From DATJMJ01 sp035503915 (lineage in GTDB: Bacteria; Actinomycetota; Acidimicrobiia; Acidimicrobiales; Palsa-688), in assembly GCA_035503915.1 (NCBI GenBank), contig DATJSU010000054.1, positions 1 through 64,000 on the forward strand: 64,000 nucleotides of DNA, in the 5' to 3' direction. The notes beneath the pieces are model-generated. The model saw only the letters and a program-made list of their open reading frames with translations. It was not told the origin of the DNA and did not search any database. Shown piece by piece: positions 1-7,761 of this stretch (positions are counted from its first letter, which is position 1; each line of letters starts with the position of its first letter). The translations under genes were made by a program, and so were the position numbers.

Positions 1-372
1 CGTTACGTGCGCCGGCTGCGTTCGCTCGCACGGCGTCATGACCTGAGAACGCATGCAGGCCCCGAACTTGAGGGCCTTTTGCTGCAGCGCCTGGCCCCAG
101 GCAGTACTGTTCTGGCTCAAGCCGCCCTGCTCGAGGCGGGCTACGGCGGCCGCACCGCCTCGCTGCCGGTCTCGCCGGCGCCGTCCGCCTCATCGACCGG
201 GCTACCATGGCGTGCCGCCGCTGCAGCCCGACCTGGCAATCTCGCTCAAACGCGGGTAGCTAGCGACTGCCTAACCGTTTGACCTGCAGCCAGTCCGATG
301 CTCCTGTGGGCAACTGCATGCTGCCATCTCTGCGACAAGTTCTTGCCACATTTTGGGCACGGCGCGGTGCCG
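1..372. other. Left-edge region with no recognisable gene
   Basis: The reading frames here (for example 7-282 on the plus strand) give Arg/Ala-rich translations with no domain I recognise, and no Shine-Dalgarno precedes them. It lies downstream of the minus-strand membrane protein that ends at 373. I treat it as noncoding or decayed sequence. Confidence 0.4.
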
Positions 373-834
373 CTACGAGAGCGCCGGAGTCGCGGGTTGC
401 TTGCGTCTCGCCGTTAGGACGAGGTGAACGCCGAGGCCGAGCGCTGCAACGCCGAGCACCGGGTGCAGCGCTCGGAGCGCCGGAGGTCCGCTGTCCGCGA
501 GAGCTGCTTGGATCGCTATAAGGACGAACAAGCCAAGGCTCATCAGCTTCATCCGTCGTTCGAGCCGCGCCACAAGTGCCACCAAGACGAGCGCGATCGC
601 GAGCACAACGAGGATGGAGCCGAGCAGTATGTGGGGGCCGAAGTTGTTGTTGAACGCGTGCTTGGTCAGCCTCGAGCCAGCTGTCGTCCCCAAGCGCTGG
701 GTCTCGAACACACCGAGGCCTGCGAGGAAGAACTCGACGACCGCACCCAGGACAAATAGCACGGCAAGCCAGTAGAAGAGCGGGCGGGCAGCACCAGCGG
801 GCCTGCCCGTCGTATTATTTGACTTCGAGATCAT
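373..834 (-). CDS. Four-helix integral membrane protein, DUF6220-like
   Basis: A 153-residue membrane protein if it starts at the ATG at 834; the frame stays open to 900. Four hydrophobic segments are visible: FYWLAVLFVLGAVVEFFLAG, a second after the conserved-looking FNNNFGPHILLG, a third at MSLGLFVLIAIQAALAD, and a fourth at LHPVLGVAALGLGVHL, with a basic tail. The layout and the N-x-H/G-H positions resemble DUF6220 proteins, whose function is unknown. It is divergent from the MarR-like gene, and the two ATGs touch (CATATG at 832-837), so one regulatory region must serve both and each gene's leader lies inside the other's coding sequence. MarR control is an inference. The alternative start at 900 would overlap the regulator gene by 66 bp. 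Confidence 0.7.
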   Translation of the reverse strand: MISKSNNTTGRPAGAARPLFYWLAVLFVLGAVVEFFLAGLGVFETQRLGTTAGSRLTKHAFNNNFGPHILLGSILVVLAIALVLVALVARLERRMKLMSLGLFVLIAIQAALADSGPPALRALHPVLGVAALGLGVHLVLTARRKQPATPALS

Positions 835-1317
835 ATGGAAACCGTACCATCGAAAGAGCCCAGTCACCAAAGGGTGCTGCATGGCACGATCCGTTCCCAT
901 CTGCGCGAGCTCGGGACCGAGTTATCGCTGCTCAACCACCGTGTTGGAGCCCGGCTTGGGTTGAGCGACGTCGACCTCCACGCGCTGAACGTGATCCAGC
1001 ACAGCGGCCCGCTCAGCCCGAGCGTGTTGGCAGCCCGCTGCGCGCTCCACCCTGCGACAACGACGGGGGTCATCGACCGTCTCGAGCGCGGCGCGTGGGT
1101 CACACGCGAGCGCGACCCGGTCGATCGGCGTGGTGTCCTGCTTCGCTTCGAACCTCGACGCAGCGGGGAGATGGCGCGGCTCTACGCGGGGATGAACGCA
1201 GCGATGCGGAAGATCCTCGCGGACTGCGACGACGACGAGCTGCAGGTCGTCGAACGGTTCCTCGAGCGCACGGTCGATGCGAGCCGGCACGCTTCGTCGC
1301 AGCTGGGTGACCGATGA
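835..1317 (+). CDS. MarR-family transcriptional regulator
   Basis: A 160-residue winged-helix regulator. The DNA-binding domain spans about residues 42-108. It has a helix pair around LSDVDLHALNVI, a recognition helix at HPATTTGVIDRLE (about 72-84) and a charged wing with the typical D-R-R core at RERDPVDRRG (91-100). A C-terminal helix (about 112-150) is the usual dimerisation element. MarR proteins are normally small-ligand-responsive repressors of adjacent divergent genes, which here would be the membrane protein ending at 373. No good Shine-Dalgarno precedes the ATG, so a leaderless transcript or a slightly later start is possible. Confidence 0.85.
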   Translation: METVPSKEPSHQRVLHGTIRSHLRELGTELSLLNHRVGARLGLSDVDLHALNVIQHSGPLSPSVLAARCALHPATTTGVIDRLERGAWVTRERDPVDRRGVLLRFEPRRSGEMARLYAGMNAAMRKILADCDDDELQVVERFLERTVDASRHASSQLGDR

Positions 1318-1353
1318 CGGGCGCTCTCGAACCGGCGATGGCGCGTTTGCCAG

Positions 1354-1483
1354 CATGAGGGGCGCTTGCCGCCTGCATGTCGCTGATCGTGTCGTTCACC
1401 AAGCTGTAACGAGGTCCCTGCCAGGTCTCGGCGGTTCCCCACCCTGACGTGAAGGCCACCAATGCCCGCGACGCCCAGGCGCG
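1354..1483 (-). pseudogene. Possible remnant of a DUF998-type membrane protein
   Basis: On the minus strand this stretch reads RALVAFTSGWGTAETWQG followed by a YSLVNDTISDM core. That resembles the first helix and the Y-S-x-x-x-x-x-I-S-D-L signature of DUF998 membrane proteins. The frame then loses any resemblance, and no further helices follow toward 1317. I call it a short gene stub; it could be coincidence. Confidence 0.3.
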
Positions 1484-1576
1484 GCCCCAGCGGCGGGTTT
1501 CGCCCCTTACCTGGCCTGGGCGAGAGACCTTCGCTGGTCCCAAGGGCGACCTCGGCAGGGCGGCGACGAGCGAGCG

Positions 1577-2182
1577 TTACGGCGACCGCCGCGCCGGACG
1601 CGCCTGGGGGTGGAGGGTTTCGCCGCGCGCAAGCATCGCCACGAGCCGCTCGATGCGCTGGCTCCGCGTCTCGTCGCGCTTGGCGGTCGCTATTCGGTAC
1701 AGCACTGCATAGCGGTTAGCGCGACTGAGGTTGTCGAAGGTCTCTTGGGCGGCCGGGTTTGCCGCGAGGGCCGCCGCTAAGTCGCTCGGGACCTCGATCG
1801 CTGCCTGGCCCGAGTAAGCGGAGCCCCAGCTCCCGTCTGCTTTCGCACGCTCCACAGCGACCAGGCCCGCCGGCTGCATGCGCTCTTGGCGCGTGAGCAG
1901 TTCGACCAGCGCGACATTGCGTTTGGACCACGAGCTGCCTGGCCGCCGGGGCGTGAACCTCCGACGGAACGTCGCTTCATCGCCAGGACCGAGCTGCCCG
2001 TCGACCCAGCCGAAGCACAATGCCTCCTCGAGGGCCTGGTCGTAGGTGAGGTTCGTCGGACCAGTCGCGCCCTTCTTCGCCAGCACGAGCCAGACGCCAC
2101 CTGCGTCGCCATGGTGCTCGGTGAGCCAGCTATGCCACGCCGCTACGTCACGCACGGTCAACACCGGCAAGTCGGTTGTCAC
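1577..2182 (-). CDS. YdeI/OmpD-associated family protein
   Basis: A 201-residue cytoplasmic protein starting at GTG 2182. It shows the family's conserved blocks: VWLVLAKKG (about 30-38), the LEEALCFGWVDGQ block (51-63), RRFTPRRPGSSWSKRN (74-89) and the C-terminal helical segment with a conserved R-Y-x-x-L-Y-R-I-A-x-A-K (about 160-171). The length matches the family. Members were named for an association with OmpD expression and bacteriocin protection in enterics, but no biochemical activity is established. It stands alone, 443 bp from the tRNA gene. Confidence 0.85.
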   Translation of the reverse strand: MTTDLPVLTVRDVAAWHSWLTEHHGDAGGVWLVLAKKGATGPTNLTYDQALEEALCFGWVDGQLGPGDEATFRRRFTPRRPGSSWSKRNVALVELLTRQERMQPAGLVAVERAKADGSWGSAYSGQAAIEVPSDLAAALAANPAAQETFDNLSRANRYAVLYRIATAKRDETRSQRIERLVAMLARGETLHPQARPARRSP

Positions 2183-2625
2183 TCGCCGCAGTTTTGCATC
2201 AGTGGGTCCCCAAGTGCTGCAGCCTTGGCTTCAGCCGTCCAAACGGTCCTGTCCGCTGTGCGCCGGGTCACTGCACGAGAACCGTCCCTGGTGACGGAAG
2301 CGCGAAATAACCGTTATGCCGTTGGCCCGTTTCTACCACCAGAGGTGACCGATAAGCGCCGATCGACCTTCCGGGAGCCGGTTGCTACATCCACTATCCG
2401 CTACATCATGCCGGTCGAGCCCGAACTGCTACCGGGCACCCGTGGTGCGCCGGCAGCTGAGATTGTCGATGCTGAGCAGAGACCCCGTTTCCAGCCTGAC
2501 ACCACTGTCAGTGGTGATCGAGGGGCGAATTACTGCGTGATTTCTTGTTGTCCTACGCGTGCCCTAAGACGGTACTCGGACATCCTAGGAACGCCTCTAC
2601 CAGGGACTATACGGCCAAAATCAAG
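2183..2625. other. Gap between YdeI-family gene and tRNA-Leu, no gene seen
   Basis: About 440 bp with no convincing frame on either strand; a long plus-strand frame crosses it but also runs through the tRNA and the YdeI-family gene antisense. Its base composition is less GC-rich than that of neighbouring genes. It lies at the 3' side of the tRNA and could hold a former attachment end, but I found no repeat of the tRNA in it. Confidence 0.4.
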
Positions 2626-2708
2626 TGGGCGCGGAGGGGGTCGAACCCTCATGCTCTCAGAGCGGCAGGGTTTAAGCCCGCTGTGTCTACCTGTTTCACC
2701 ACGCGCCC
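2626..2708 (-). tRNA. tRNA-Leu(UAA)
   Basis: The reverse complement folds as a class II tRNA of 83 nt with discriminator A. A perfect 7-bp acceptor stem pairs GGGCGCG (2702-2708) with CGCGCCC (2627-2633). The anticodon stem is GCGGG/CCTGC with loop CTTAAAC, giving anticodon UAA. A variable arm follows, then a T-arm with GGTTCGACCCC. CCA is not encoded. Leucine identity follows from the long variable arm and the anticodon. The integrase gene begins 93 bp from its 5' end, so this gene probably serves or served as an integration target. Confidence 0.95.
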
Positions 2709-2760
2709 TTACTGGACTTTTTAGGTTATTCCATCCGCTGCTGATTCTCCTCTTTCGCGC

Positions 2761-2794
2761 TTAGACTCAATTTAGACTCAAACTCAGTTAGACT
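2761..2794 (+). repeat. Three direct TTAGACT repeats upstream of the integrase
   Basis: TTAGACT occurs at 2761-2767, 2772-2778 and 2788-2794. The first two copies extend to TTAGACTCAA. They lie between the tRNA and the integrase start codon. Short direct repeats of this kind are typical arm-type binding sites for tyrosine integrases or excisionases, or operators controlling int; that role is inferred. Confidence 0.55.
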
Positions 2795-2801
2795 ACGCGT
2801 C

Positions 2802-4112
2802 ATGACGACGGCCACCACCCAGCCGGACAGACCCAAGCGCCGTGCTCACGGTACGGGGTCGCTGAAAGAGGTGTCTCGGGGTCACTGGAGACTCAGGGTA
2901 CGCGACCCCGTCACGAGCCGTCAGGTCTACAAGACGGTCATCGCCACCGGCATGAGAGAGGCGAACCGAGCGTTAGCCGACTTCGATGCGGAGGTGCGAG
3001 CTGGGACATTCAAGCCGGCAAGAGCAAGAAAGGCCGAAGCCAGGGCGCTGGCTGAGCTTCCGGAGGCGGCGGCTGAGCGCACCCTGGCCCAGCTCCTGGC
3101 CGAGTGGCTGGCCCACCGCCAGAACCTGGGCCTCTCCCCAACCACCCTCCGCGGCTACCAGCGGATGGCAAAGCGGATCCAGGCTGACCCGGCGGCAAGC
3201 AAAGCCCTCTCAGATCTTGAGCCGTTCGACCTCGACGCGCTCTACGGGCGGCTCACCGCCGAAGGCAAGGGCCCGCGCACCGTCAAGCACCACCATGGTG
3301 TAGTCAGCAGCGCTCTGGGCCAGGCGCGCAAGTGGCGCTGGGTGCGCGAGAACGTGGCCGAGCTGGCGACCGTGCCGAAGGTCCCGAAACCAGATTTGCA
3401 GCCTCCGTCTATCGAGCACTTGGGCGCTCTCGTGGCTTCCATTTCTGCGCGCTCTCCTGACCTGGGATCGCTGACTCTGTTCGCGTTCCTGACCGGTTGT
3501 CGACGGGGCGAGTTGTGCGGGTTGCGCTGGGAAGACGTCGACTGGGACGCTCACAGCCTGAGGGTCGCTCGCAGCGTCTGGGAGCTGGGCGGCAAGACGG
3601 GGCTGAAGACGACCAAGTCCGAACGGGTGCGGACGATCCCCCTGGACGATCTCGCCATGACACTGCTGCAAACCCGATGGGACCAAGCGATGGACCGTGC
3701 TATGCATGCCCGTCTCCCACTGCCGACGGACCCGGCGCTTGAGGGCGCGCTCACGTTGCCGTCGTCGTGGTACATCTGGTCGTCTCGTGTGAGCGGGGAC
3801 AGCTGGCGCACGCCGGACAGCGTAAGCAGGGGCTTTGCCAGGGCCTGCCACGAGCTGGACGCTGCTGCCCTCAAGGGTGCCATAGACCAGAAGTTCGACT
3901 TCCGCTTCCATGACCTGCGGCATATGTGCGCCACCCAGATGGTGGCCATGGGCGTGGACGTGGTTACAGGTTCGGCACGCTTGGGCCATTCTGTGCCGAG
4001 CACCTTCACCAATATGTATGCCCATGGACTGTCGCAGGCGGCTAGACAAGCGGCTGACGGCCTCGGCCAATTGGCAAGGGTGGCTCTGCCTCAAGCCGCC
4101 TCGAACCCGTAA
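2802..4112 (+). CDS. int: Tyrosine-type site-specific integrase
   Basis: A 436-residue tyrosine recombinase of the actinophage/AICE type. It has an N-terminal AP2-like arm-binding part (about 15-70, with GTGSLKEVSRGHWRLRVRDP), a SAM-like core-binding domain (about 92-180) and a catalytic domain (about 205-415). Catalytic residues visible are Arg234 in TGCRRGEL, a Lys near 272 (TTKSERVRTIPL), His370 and Arg373 in HDLRH, His396 in LGHS and the nucleophile Tyr406 in NMYAH. It appears intact. It starts next to tRNA-Leu(UAA) and converges, with a 22-bp overlap, on the xis-like gene. Unusually, the tRNA 5' end rather than its 3' end faces the integrase. Confidence 0.92.
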   Translation: MTTATTQPDRPKRRAHGTGSLKEVSRGHWRLRVRDPVTSRQVYKTVIATGMREANRALADFDAEVRAGTFKPARARKAEARALAELPEAAAERTLAQLLAEWLAHRQNLGLSPTTLRGYQRMAKRIQADPAASKALSDLEPFDLDALYGRLTAEGKGPRTVKHHHGVVSSALGQARKWRWVRENVAELATVPKVPKPDLQPPSIEHLGALVASISARSPDLGSLTLFAFLTGCRRGELCGLRWEDVDWDAHSLRVARSVWELGGKTGLKTTKSERVRTIPLDDLAMTLLQTRWDQAMDRAMHARLPLPTDPALEGALTLPSSWYIWSSRVSGDSWRTPDSVSRGFARACHELDAAALKGAIDQKFDFRFHDLRHMCATQMVAMGVDVVTGSARLGHSVPSTFTNMYAHGLSQAARQAADGLGQLARVALPQAASNP

Positions 4113-4342
4113 GGGACTCCTAAGTCGTCCAGCAGGCGTGCCGTGGGGATCTGCCAGTGTTCCCCGCTCCGCGCTTTCCTAGGCATGGCTGGGATGCGGC
4201 CCTTTTCCAGGTCGTCCCTGATAGCCTGTGCCGTTTTTCTTGTCCCGGTGAGCTGCCGGTACTCAGCGACGGTCAATGTAAGGGGCCAGGCCCGTCCGTC
4301 GGGGGTGCGCACTACAAGCCCCCCTCGGGTGATCCTCATCAC
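4091..4342 (-). CDS. Excisionase-like small HTH protein
   Basis: An 83-residue protein starting at GTG 4342. The core LTVAEYRQLTGTRKTAQAI (about 23-41) is followed by DDLEKGRIPAMPR and a HWQIPTARLLDDLGVP tail. This is the winged-helix pattern of MerR/Xis-type excisionases and recombination directionality factors. Its place beside the integrase supports a role in excision or int control. Its GTG overlaps the stop of an unrecognised upstream frame (GTGA at 4339-4342). It is convergent with int and the two 3' ends overlap. Confidence 0.65.
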   Translation of the reverse strand: MMRITRGGLVVRTPDGRAWPLTLTVAEYRQLTGTRKTAQAIRDDLEKGRIPAMPRKARSGEHWQIPTARLLDDLGVPYGFEAA

Positions 4343-4746
4343 GAGCCAAGTCCTTCTATATCCACACCATTTCGGCGAAGGCCTCTGTCCGTGCCCCCCT
4401 CTAAGTACAGGCCGAAGTGGGTTTCGCGTTTCTTGGTTGTCTCGATAAGTTTGACCTGTTTGCTCCAGGGGCTCCAGAATCCTGCCGCCGCAGGCCCTCT
4501 TCCGACAATCCGTAGCCCGTCAGTATCGCTACTGCCCTTCTTGTTCTCCAAAGCCTGATTGTGTTCGCATGGCACTCGCACGGAGCGCCAGGGCGCAAAA
4601 CAACAAGCCCGGGAGGGAACGAGTTCGCCATGAGCGAGCAGGAACGTTGCCAACGGGTCGGTGATGCCTACGTGCGTCTCCGCTTGCGCGGAGGTGTGAG
4701 GAGGCACCACCCTTCGCCGTTGTACCGGTTTGCTTCGGGGGCTCAT
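4339..4746 (-). CDS. Unrecognised 135-codon frame upstream of the xis-like gene
   Basis: This frame overlaps the xis-like start by GTGA, which would allow coupled translation. I recognise no domain in it. Two shorter overlapping frames on the same strand are equally unconvincing. The translation has no hydrophobic core pattern, so this may simply be decayed element DNA. Confidence 0.2.
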   Translation of the reverse strand: MSPRSKPVQRRRVVPPHTSAQAETHVGITDPLATFLLAHGELVPSRACCFAPWRSVRVPCEHNQALENKKGSSDTDGLRIVGRGPAAAGFWSPWSKQVKLIETTKKRETHFGLYLEGGTDRGLRRNGVDIEGLGS

Positions 4747-5534
4747 AAATCGATGCCACGCTCAGGACATTGACTGCTAAATCCGGGTTTTGCTGACAAT
4801 GAAGAGGTTGCGAGCGCGCGCGCGAGTTGTCTTGCCAGCCACCCGTCGGGACCGAGCCCCGCTTCGGCGAGCGCGACGACTGCCTCTCGAAGGAACCGGT
4901 CCCGTGCTGGAGTTGAGGCGAAATTACTACCGGCCCTGGCGATGGCCTCTAACGACGTGGCCAGCGGACATTGCCGAGCGAGTTGTGCCGCGAGGTACCT
5001 ACCGGCATGGACAGGACGAACTGTGTCCTGTTGAGAGCCGGGACTACCCTCCACAATGAAATTCCGAAGGCCCTTCAGGCCATCAGCCATAAGCCAGTCG
5101 GCGGGATCGGAGGTGTCTGGGAGGATGAGTGCAAAAGCCTCGCGGCCTTCGAGGGTCATATCAGTCACCCAACGGCCCGTCGCTGCGCGGCCTGCGCTGT
5201 CGCCGTCCCCACAAAGGACTGGCGGCCACCCGGACCAAGCAGCCACCTGCACGCGGTGCTCGGCCGTAAATGCGGTACCCGACGGGCTAACAGCCGCGAT
5301 CTTCAAGTGTGCCTGGACAGCAGCAGCGTCGATTGCTAGGGCGTCGATCGCGCCCTCGACGACCACAGCTCTCCCTGATGAGTTGGTGGCACGGCTCGGG
5401 CGGTAGAGGGTACGCCCCTTGTCGTAAATGGCGGTGGTGGGGGTGTTCAGGTACTTGGATCGCAACCCACCCAATACGTCACGCCCGATCAATCCCACAA
5501 CGCGATCTCGATCGTTCCTAACCGGCAAGATCAT
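4743..5534 (-). pseudogene. Truncated DnaG/Toprim primase of a mobile element
   Basis: The 263-codon frame encodes the middle and C-terminal part of a DnaG-like primase. It has the catalytic-core entry ILPVRNDRDRVVGLIGRD, then a Toprim domain with VVVEGAIDALAI (the conserved Glu), SPSGTAF and the metal-binding GDGDSAG, then a Trp-containing D-P-A-D-W-L motif. Family homology continues upstream of the ATG (DFFTHR), but an in-frame TAG stands seven codons before it. The N-terminal zinc finger and core are absent. I read it as a remnant of an element-borne primase, consistent with the neighbouring int and xis-like genes of an AICE-type element. Confidence 0.75.
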
Positions 5535-5799
5535 GCGGTGGGTGAAGAAGTCCTAGCACTGGAGGCATGAGCGCTATTTCGTTGCGTGCCCAAAGCGCGA
5601 GGCTGGCCCTACCTCGGCGGGCGAAGTCGCCAGTGCCCGTTTGTGTGGCACCGAATATTCTTTATTGTGTGAGCCCTTTCGCCGGGGCGGCCACGTCTCG
5701 ACCTGGAGATAACGACGGTGCGGCGCTCGCCCGCCGCGGCACCAGGGCGCGCCAGAACGCGGCCCGCACAACATCACAACGCGAGAACGTCGCCCCGCA
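5535..5799. other. Gap with no recognisable gene; possible right end of the integrated element
   Basis: No convincing gene on either strand. It separates the truncated primase from the chromosomal-looking proline dehydrogenase, so the former right junction of the integrated element could lie here. I saw no copy of the tRNA-Leu 3' end or anticodon region. Confidence 0.35.
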
Positions 5800-6780
5800 T
5801 CAGGAGGCGGCAGCCCTGTTCACATGTTCGTACTTCGGCCCCAGCAGAGCCCTCCCGAGCAGGAGCAAGTTGCGCGGGTTCTCGCCGACACGCCGCGCCG
5901 CGTACGGCCACCAGTCGAGACCGAAGGGCAGGTAGACACGGACCGAGAAGCCCTCGGTGCGCAGCGATTGCTGCCAGTCCGGGCGCACTCCGTAGAGCAT
6001 TTCGAACTCGTACTGGGCTGGGGACCAACCGTTGGCCCGGGCTAAGTCGATTAGTTGCCGCGCAAGTACTTCGTCGTGCGTGGCGAAGACGGGGTAGGAC
6101 CCAGCGTGACGCGCCTGCGAAGAGAGCATGGCCTTGGCCAGAGCGAGGTAGCTGGCGGTGATCGCCGGCCTTCCCTGGAGGTCGTGCTCGGGCCCGAGCG
6201 GGAAGGCGCCCTTCACCAGGCGAACGGCGGTGGGCTGTCCGAGCAGGCAGGCGAGGTCGTCCTCGGTCCTCCGCAGGCGGGATTGCAGCGTGACCGCCAC
6301 GGGCAGGCCCTGTTTGAGCAGATGCTGGTGCAACGCGAGCGTCGGCGCCACCAGTGAGAGGTCCTCCATATCGAGCATCAGGCAGTTCCTGGCGCGGGCC
6401 GGCTGCGCACTGATCGCTTCAGCGACTCGCTCGGCATTGCGCCGGCACAGGTCCTGGCCGGCCATGTAGCCGATCGCCGTCGGGTCGGCAGACATGTTGA
6501 CGTCAAGGCCTCGCGCCCCCAGCAGCCGGACCGCCGAGATCATTTCCTCGACGTTGTGCTCGACCAGGTAAGGGGCGTCGACGTACTCGCCCAGGTAGAA
6601 GAGCGAAGACGAGATGTCCATGTCATCGCGGAGCCGCTGCGCCGTCGTGAGAGCGGCGTCGGCGTCGGTGCCACCAACAAAACGACGCGCAAGCCATGGC
6701 GTCCTGCCGGGCCGCTGGACCAAGTGCTTTACTTGCTCGCTCCGTGCCAAGTGGATCATCGACCGTTGCCAGAGGTTCAC
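5800..6780 (-). CDS. Proline dehydrogenase (monofunctional PRODH)
   Basis: A 326-residue FAD-dependent proline dehydrogenase, oxidising proline to pyrroline-5-carboxylate. Family blocks are visible: LGEYV near the N-terminus (about 63-67), LDMED (136-140), RLVKGAF with the catalytic Lys (187-193, usually KGAY), FATHD (232-236), YEFEMLYGVR (257-266), and RVYLPFG followed by YAARR (about 281-297), the Arg pair that binds the proline carboxylate. Length fits the monofunctional Gram-positive type. No P5C dehydrogenase lies nearby. Start chosen at GTG 6780, where family similarity begins (LWQRSM). Confidence 0.9.
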   Translation of the reverse strand: MNLWQRSMIHLARSEQVKHLVQRPGRTPWLARRFVGGTDADAALTTAQRLRDDMDISSSLFYLGEYVDAPYLVEHNVEEMISAVRLLGARGLDVNMSADPTAIGYMAGQDLCRRNAERVAEAISAQPARARNCLMLDMEDLSLVAPTLALHQHLLKQGLPVAVTLQSRLRRTEDDLACLLGQPTAVRLVKGAFPLGPEHDLQGRPAITASYLALAKAMLSSQARHAGSYPVFATHDEVLARQLIDLARANGWSPAQYEFEMLYGVRPDWQQSLRTEGFSVRVYLPFGLDWWPYAARRVGENPRNLLLLGRALLGPKYEHVNRAAAS

Positions 6781-7209
6781 CGGTCAAGTATGCCTCTGGC
6801 CGATCCCCGGGGCGCCCACGGAGCGAGCCGCAGAATGCCCCGTATGGGCGCTCAGGATTTCGGCTACCAGAGCCTGGCGTGGTGCCAAAACGACGGCTAC
6901 GGGCGCTTCGACTGAACCCGATATCGTCTGCCCCATAATGCAGATCCAACATACATATTATTCAGAGAGAGGCCAACGTTCTGTCCCCGCGTCGAGTAAA
7001 AGCGGCGTTGCCGACTTGGTTTCCGCGATCGCCGAGTATGTCGTCACTCAAGGGAAGGGGACTGCCGCCGCGATCTCGCCCGAGATTTCCAATTAATTAC
7101 GGGTGCTTGGTCCGCAGAGCGAACAATCATTGTCCATTGGCGCGGCTGACTCTCAGCGTGCGAGCGTTCCGCACGTCTCCTGGCCCGCCTATGGTCCTGG
7201 GCACGCTGG
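6781..7209. other. Gap holding copy 1 of a 19-bp dispersed repeat; no gene seen
   Basis: No convincing gene. AAACGACGGCTACGGGCGC lies at 6888-6906 and recurs at 9126-9144. The stretch around 6930-6970 is AT-richer than its surroundings. Confidence 0.4.
6888..6906 (+). repeat. Dispersed repeat copy 1 (19 bp)
   Basis: AAACGACGGCTACGGGCGC; identical over 19 bp to 9126-9144 and over 14 bp to 8201-8214. All three are in the same orientation and all lie outside recognised genes. Confidence 0.7.
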
Positions 7210-7671
7210 TCAGCCGGCAGCGGGGGCCGCACCAGCCGCGTCGTCGGGGACAGCCTCAGTCACGCGCTTGAGCTCGCCCAGGTCCCGGCGGATGGCTCTC
7301 GGTCCAAGCATTGCCAGGACTGGCGCCAGCCACAGGTACCGCGTCCGGACCGAAAAGTCCGCGATGCAGCTCACGGCCGTGCCAGCGCCCGTGGCTTCGA
7401 GAGTGAACTGCCACCTGCCCAGGCTGAAGAAGCTGGAGCGAGTTACCACCTCGTACTCGTAAGGGGCGCAGAGCCTGGTGACCTCGTACGACATGCGTCC
7501 GCGGTCCCCCGCGGCGAAGGTGTCGAAAGTGAACCCGACGCCGACGTCACCCGACGTTGCCTGGACGCGCGCAACCCCACGGTCCCACTTGGGAAGGTTC
7601 TGGATATCCATGAAGAACGCCCACAGATCCTCGATAGCCCGCGTAACGACGACCCGCTCTTCGGTCCTCAC
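7210..7671 (-). CDS. SRPBCC-superfamily (polyketide cyclase/dehydrase-like) protein
   Basis: A 153-residue START/SRPBCC-fold protein. It begins with the typical first strand EERVVVTRAIEDLWAFFMD, followed by NLPKWDRG and strand-rich segments ending in a C-terminal helix at RDLGELKRVTEA. The fold binds hydrophobic ligands; the substrate is unknown. The GTG at 7671 overlaps the stop of a 7-codon frame that starts at 7691 behind a perfect AAGGAGG, so translation is probably coupled to it, or the original start was lost by a small frameshift. Confidence 0.75.
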   Translation of the reverse strand: MRTEERVVVTRAIEDLWAFFMDIQNLPKWDRGVARVQATSGDVGVGFTFDTFAAGDRGRMSYEVTRLCAPYEYEVVTRSSFFSLGRWQFTLEATGAGTAVSCIADFSVRTRYLWLAPVLAMLGPRAIRRDLGELKRVTEAVPDDAAGAAPAAG

Positions 7672-7691
7672 AGGTCAAATGTACTGGTCAT
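7668..7691 (-). CDS. 7-codon leader frame with perfect Shine-Dalgarno
   Basis: On the minus strand AAGGAGG (7694-7700) is followed two bases later by ATG and the peptide MTSTFDL. The stop overlaps the GTG of the SRPBCC gene. It could be a coupling leader peptide. Alternatively it is the authentic N-terminus of the SRPBCC protein, put out of frame by an indel. Confidence 0.4.
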   Translation of the reverse strand: MTSTFDL

Positions 7692-7761
7692 GGCCTCCTT
7701 GTCCTCATAGCGTGCGCACAGAAGAAGGGTGGGCGTAGGGGTTCTGGGTCCCAGGGCCCGC

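Noticed and set aside
1886..2764. A 292-codon plus-strand gene
   Set aside because: It runs antisense through the YdeI-family gene and across the tRNA-Leu gene, and shows no domain.
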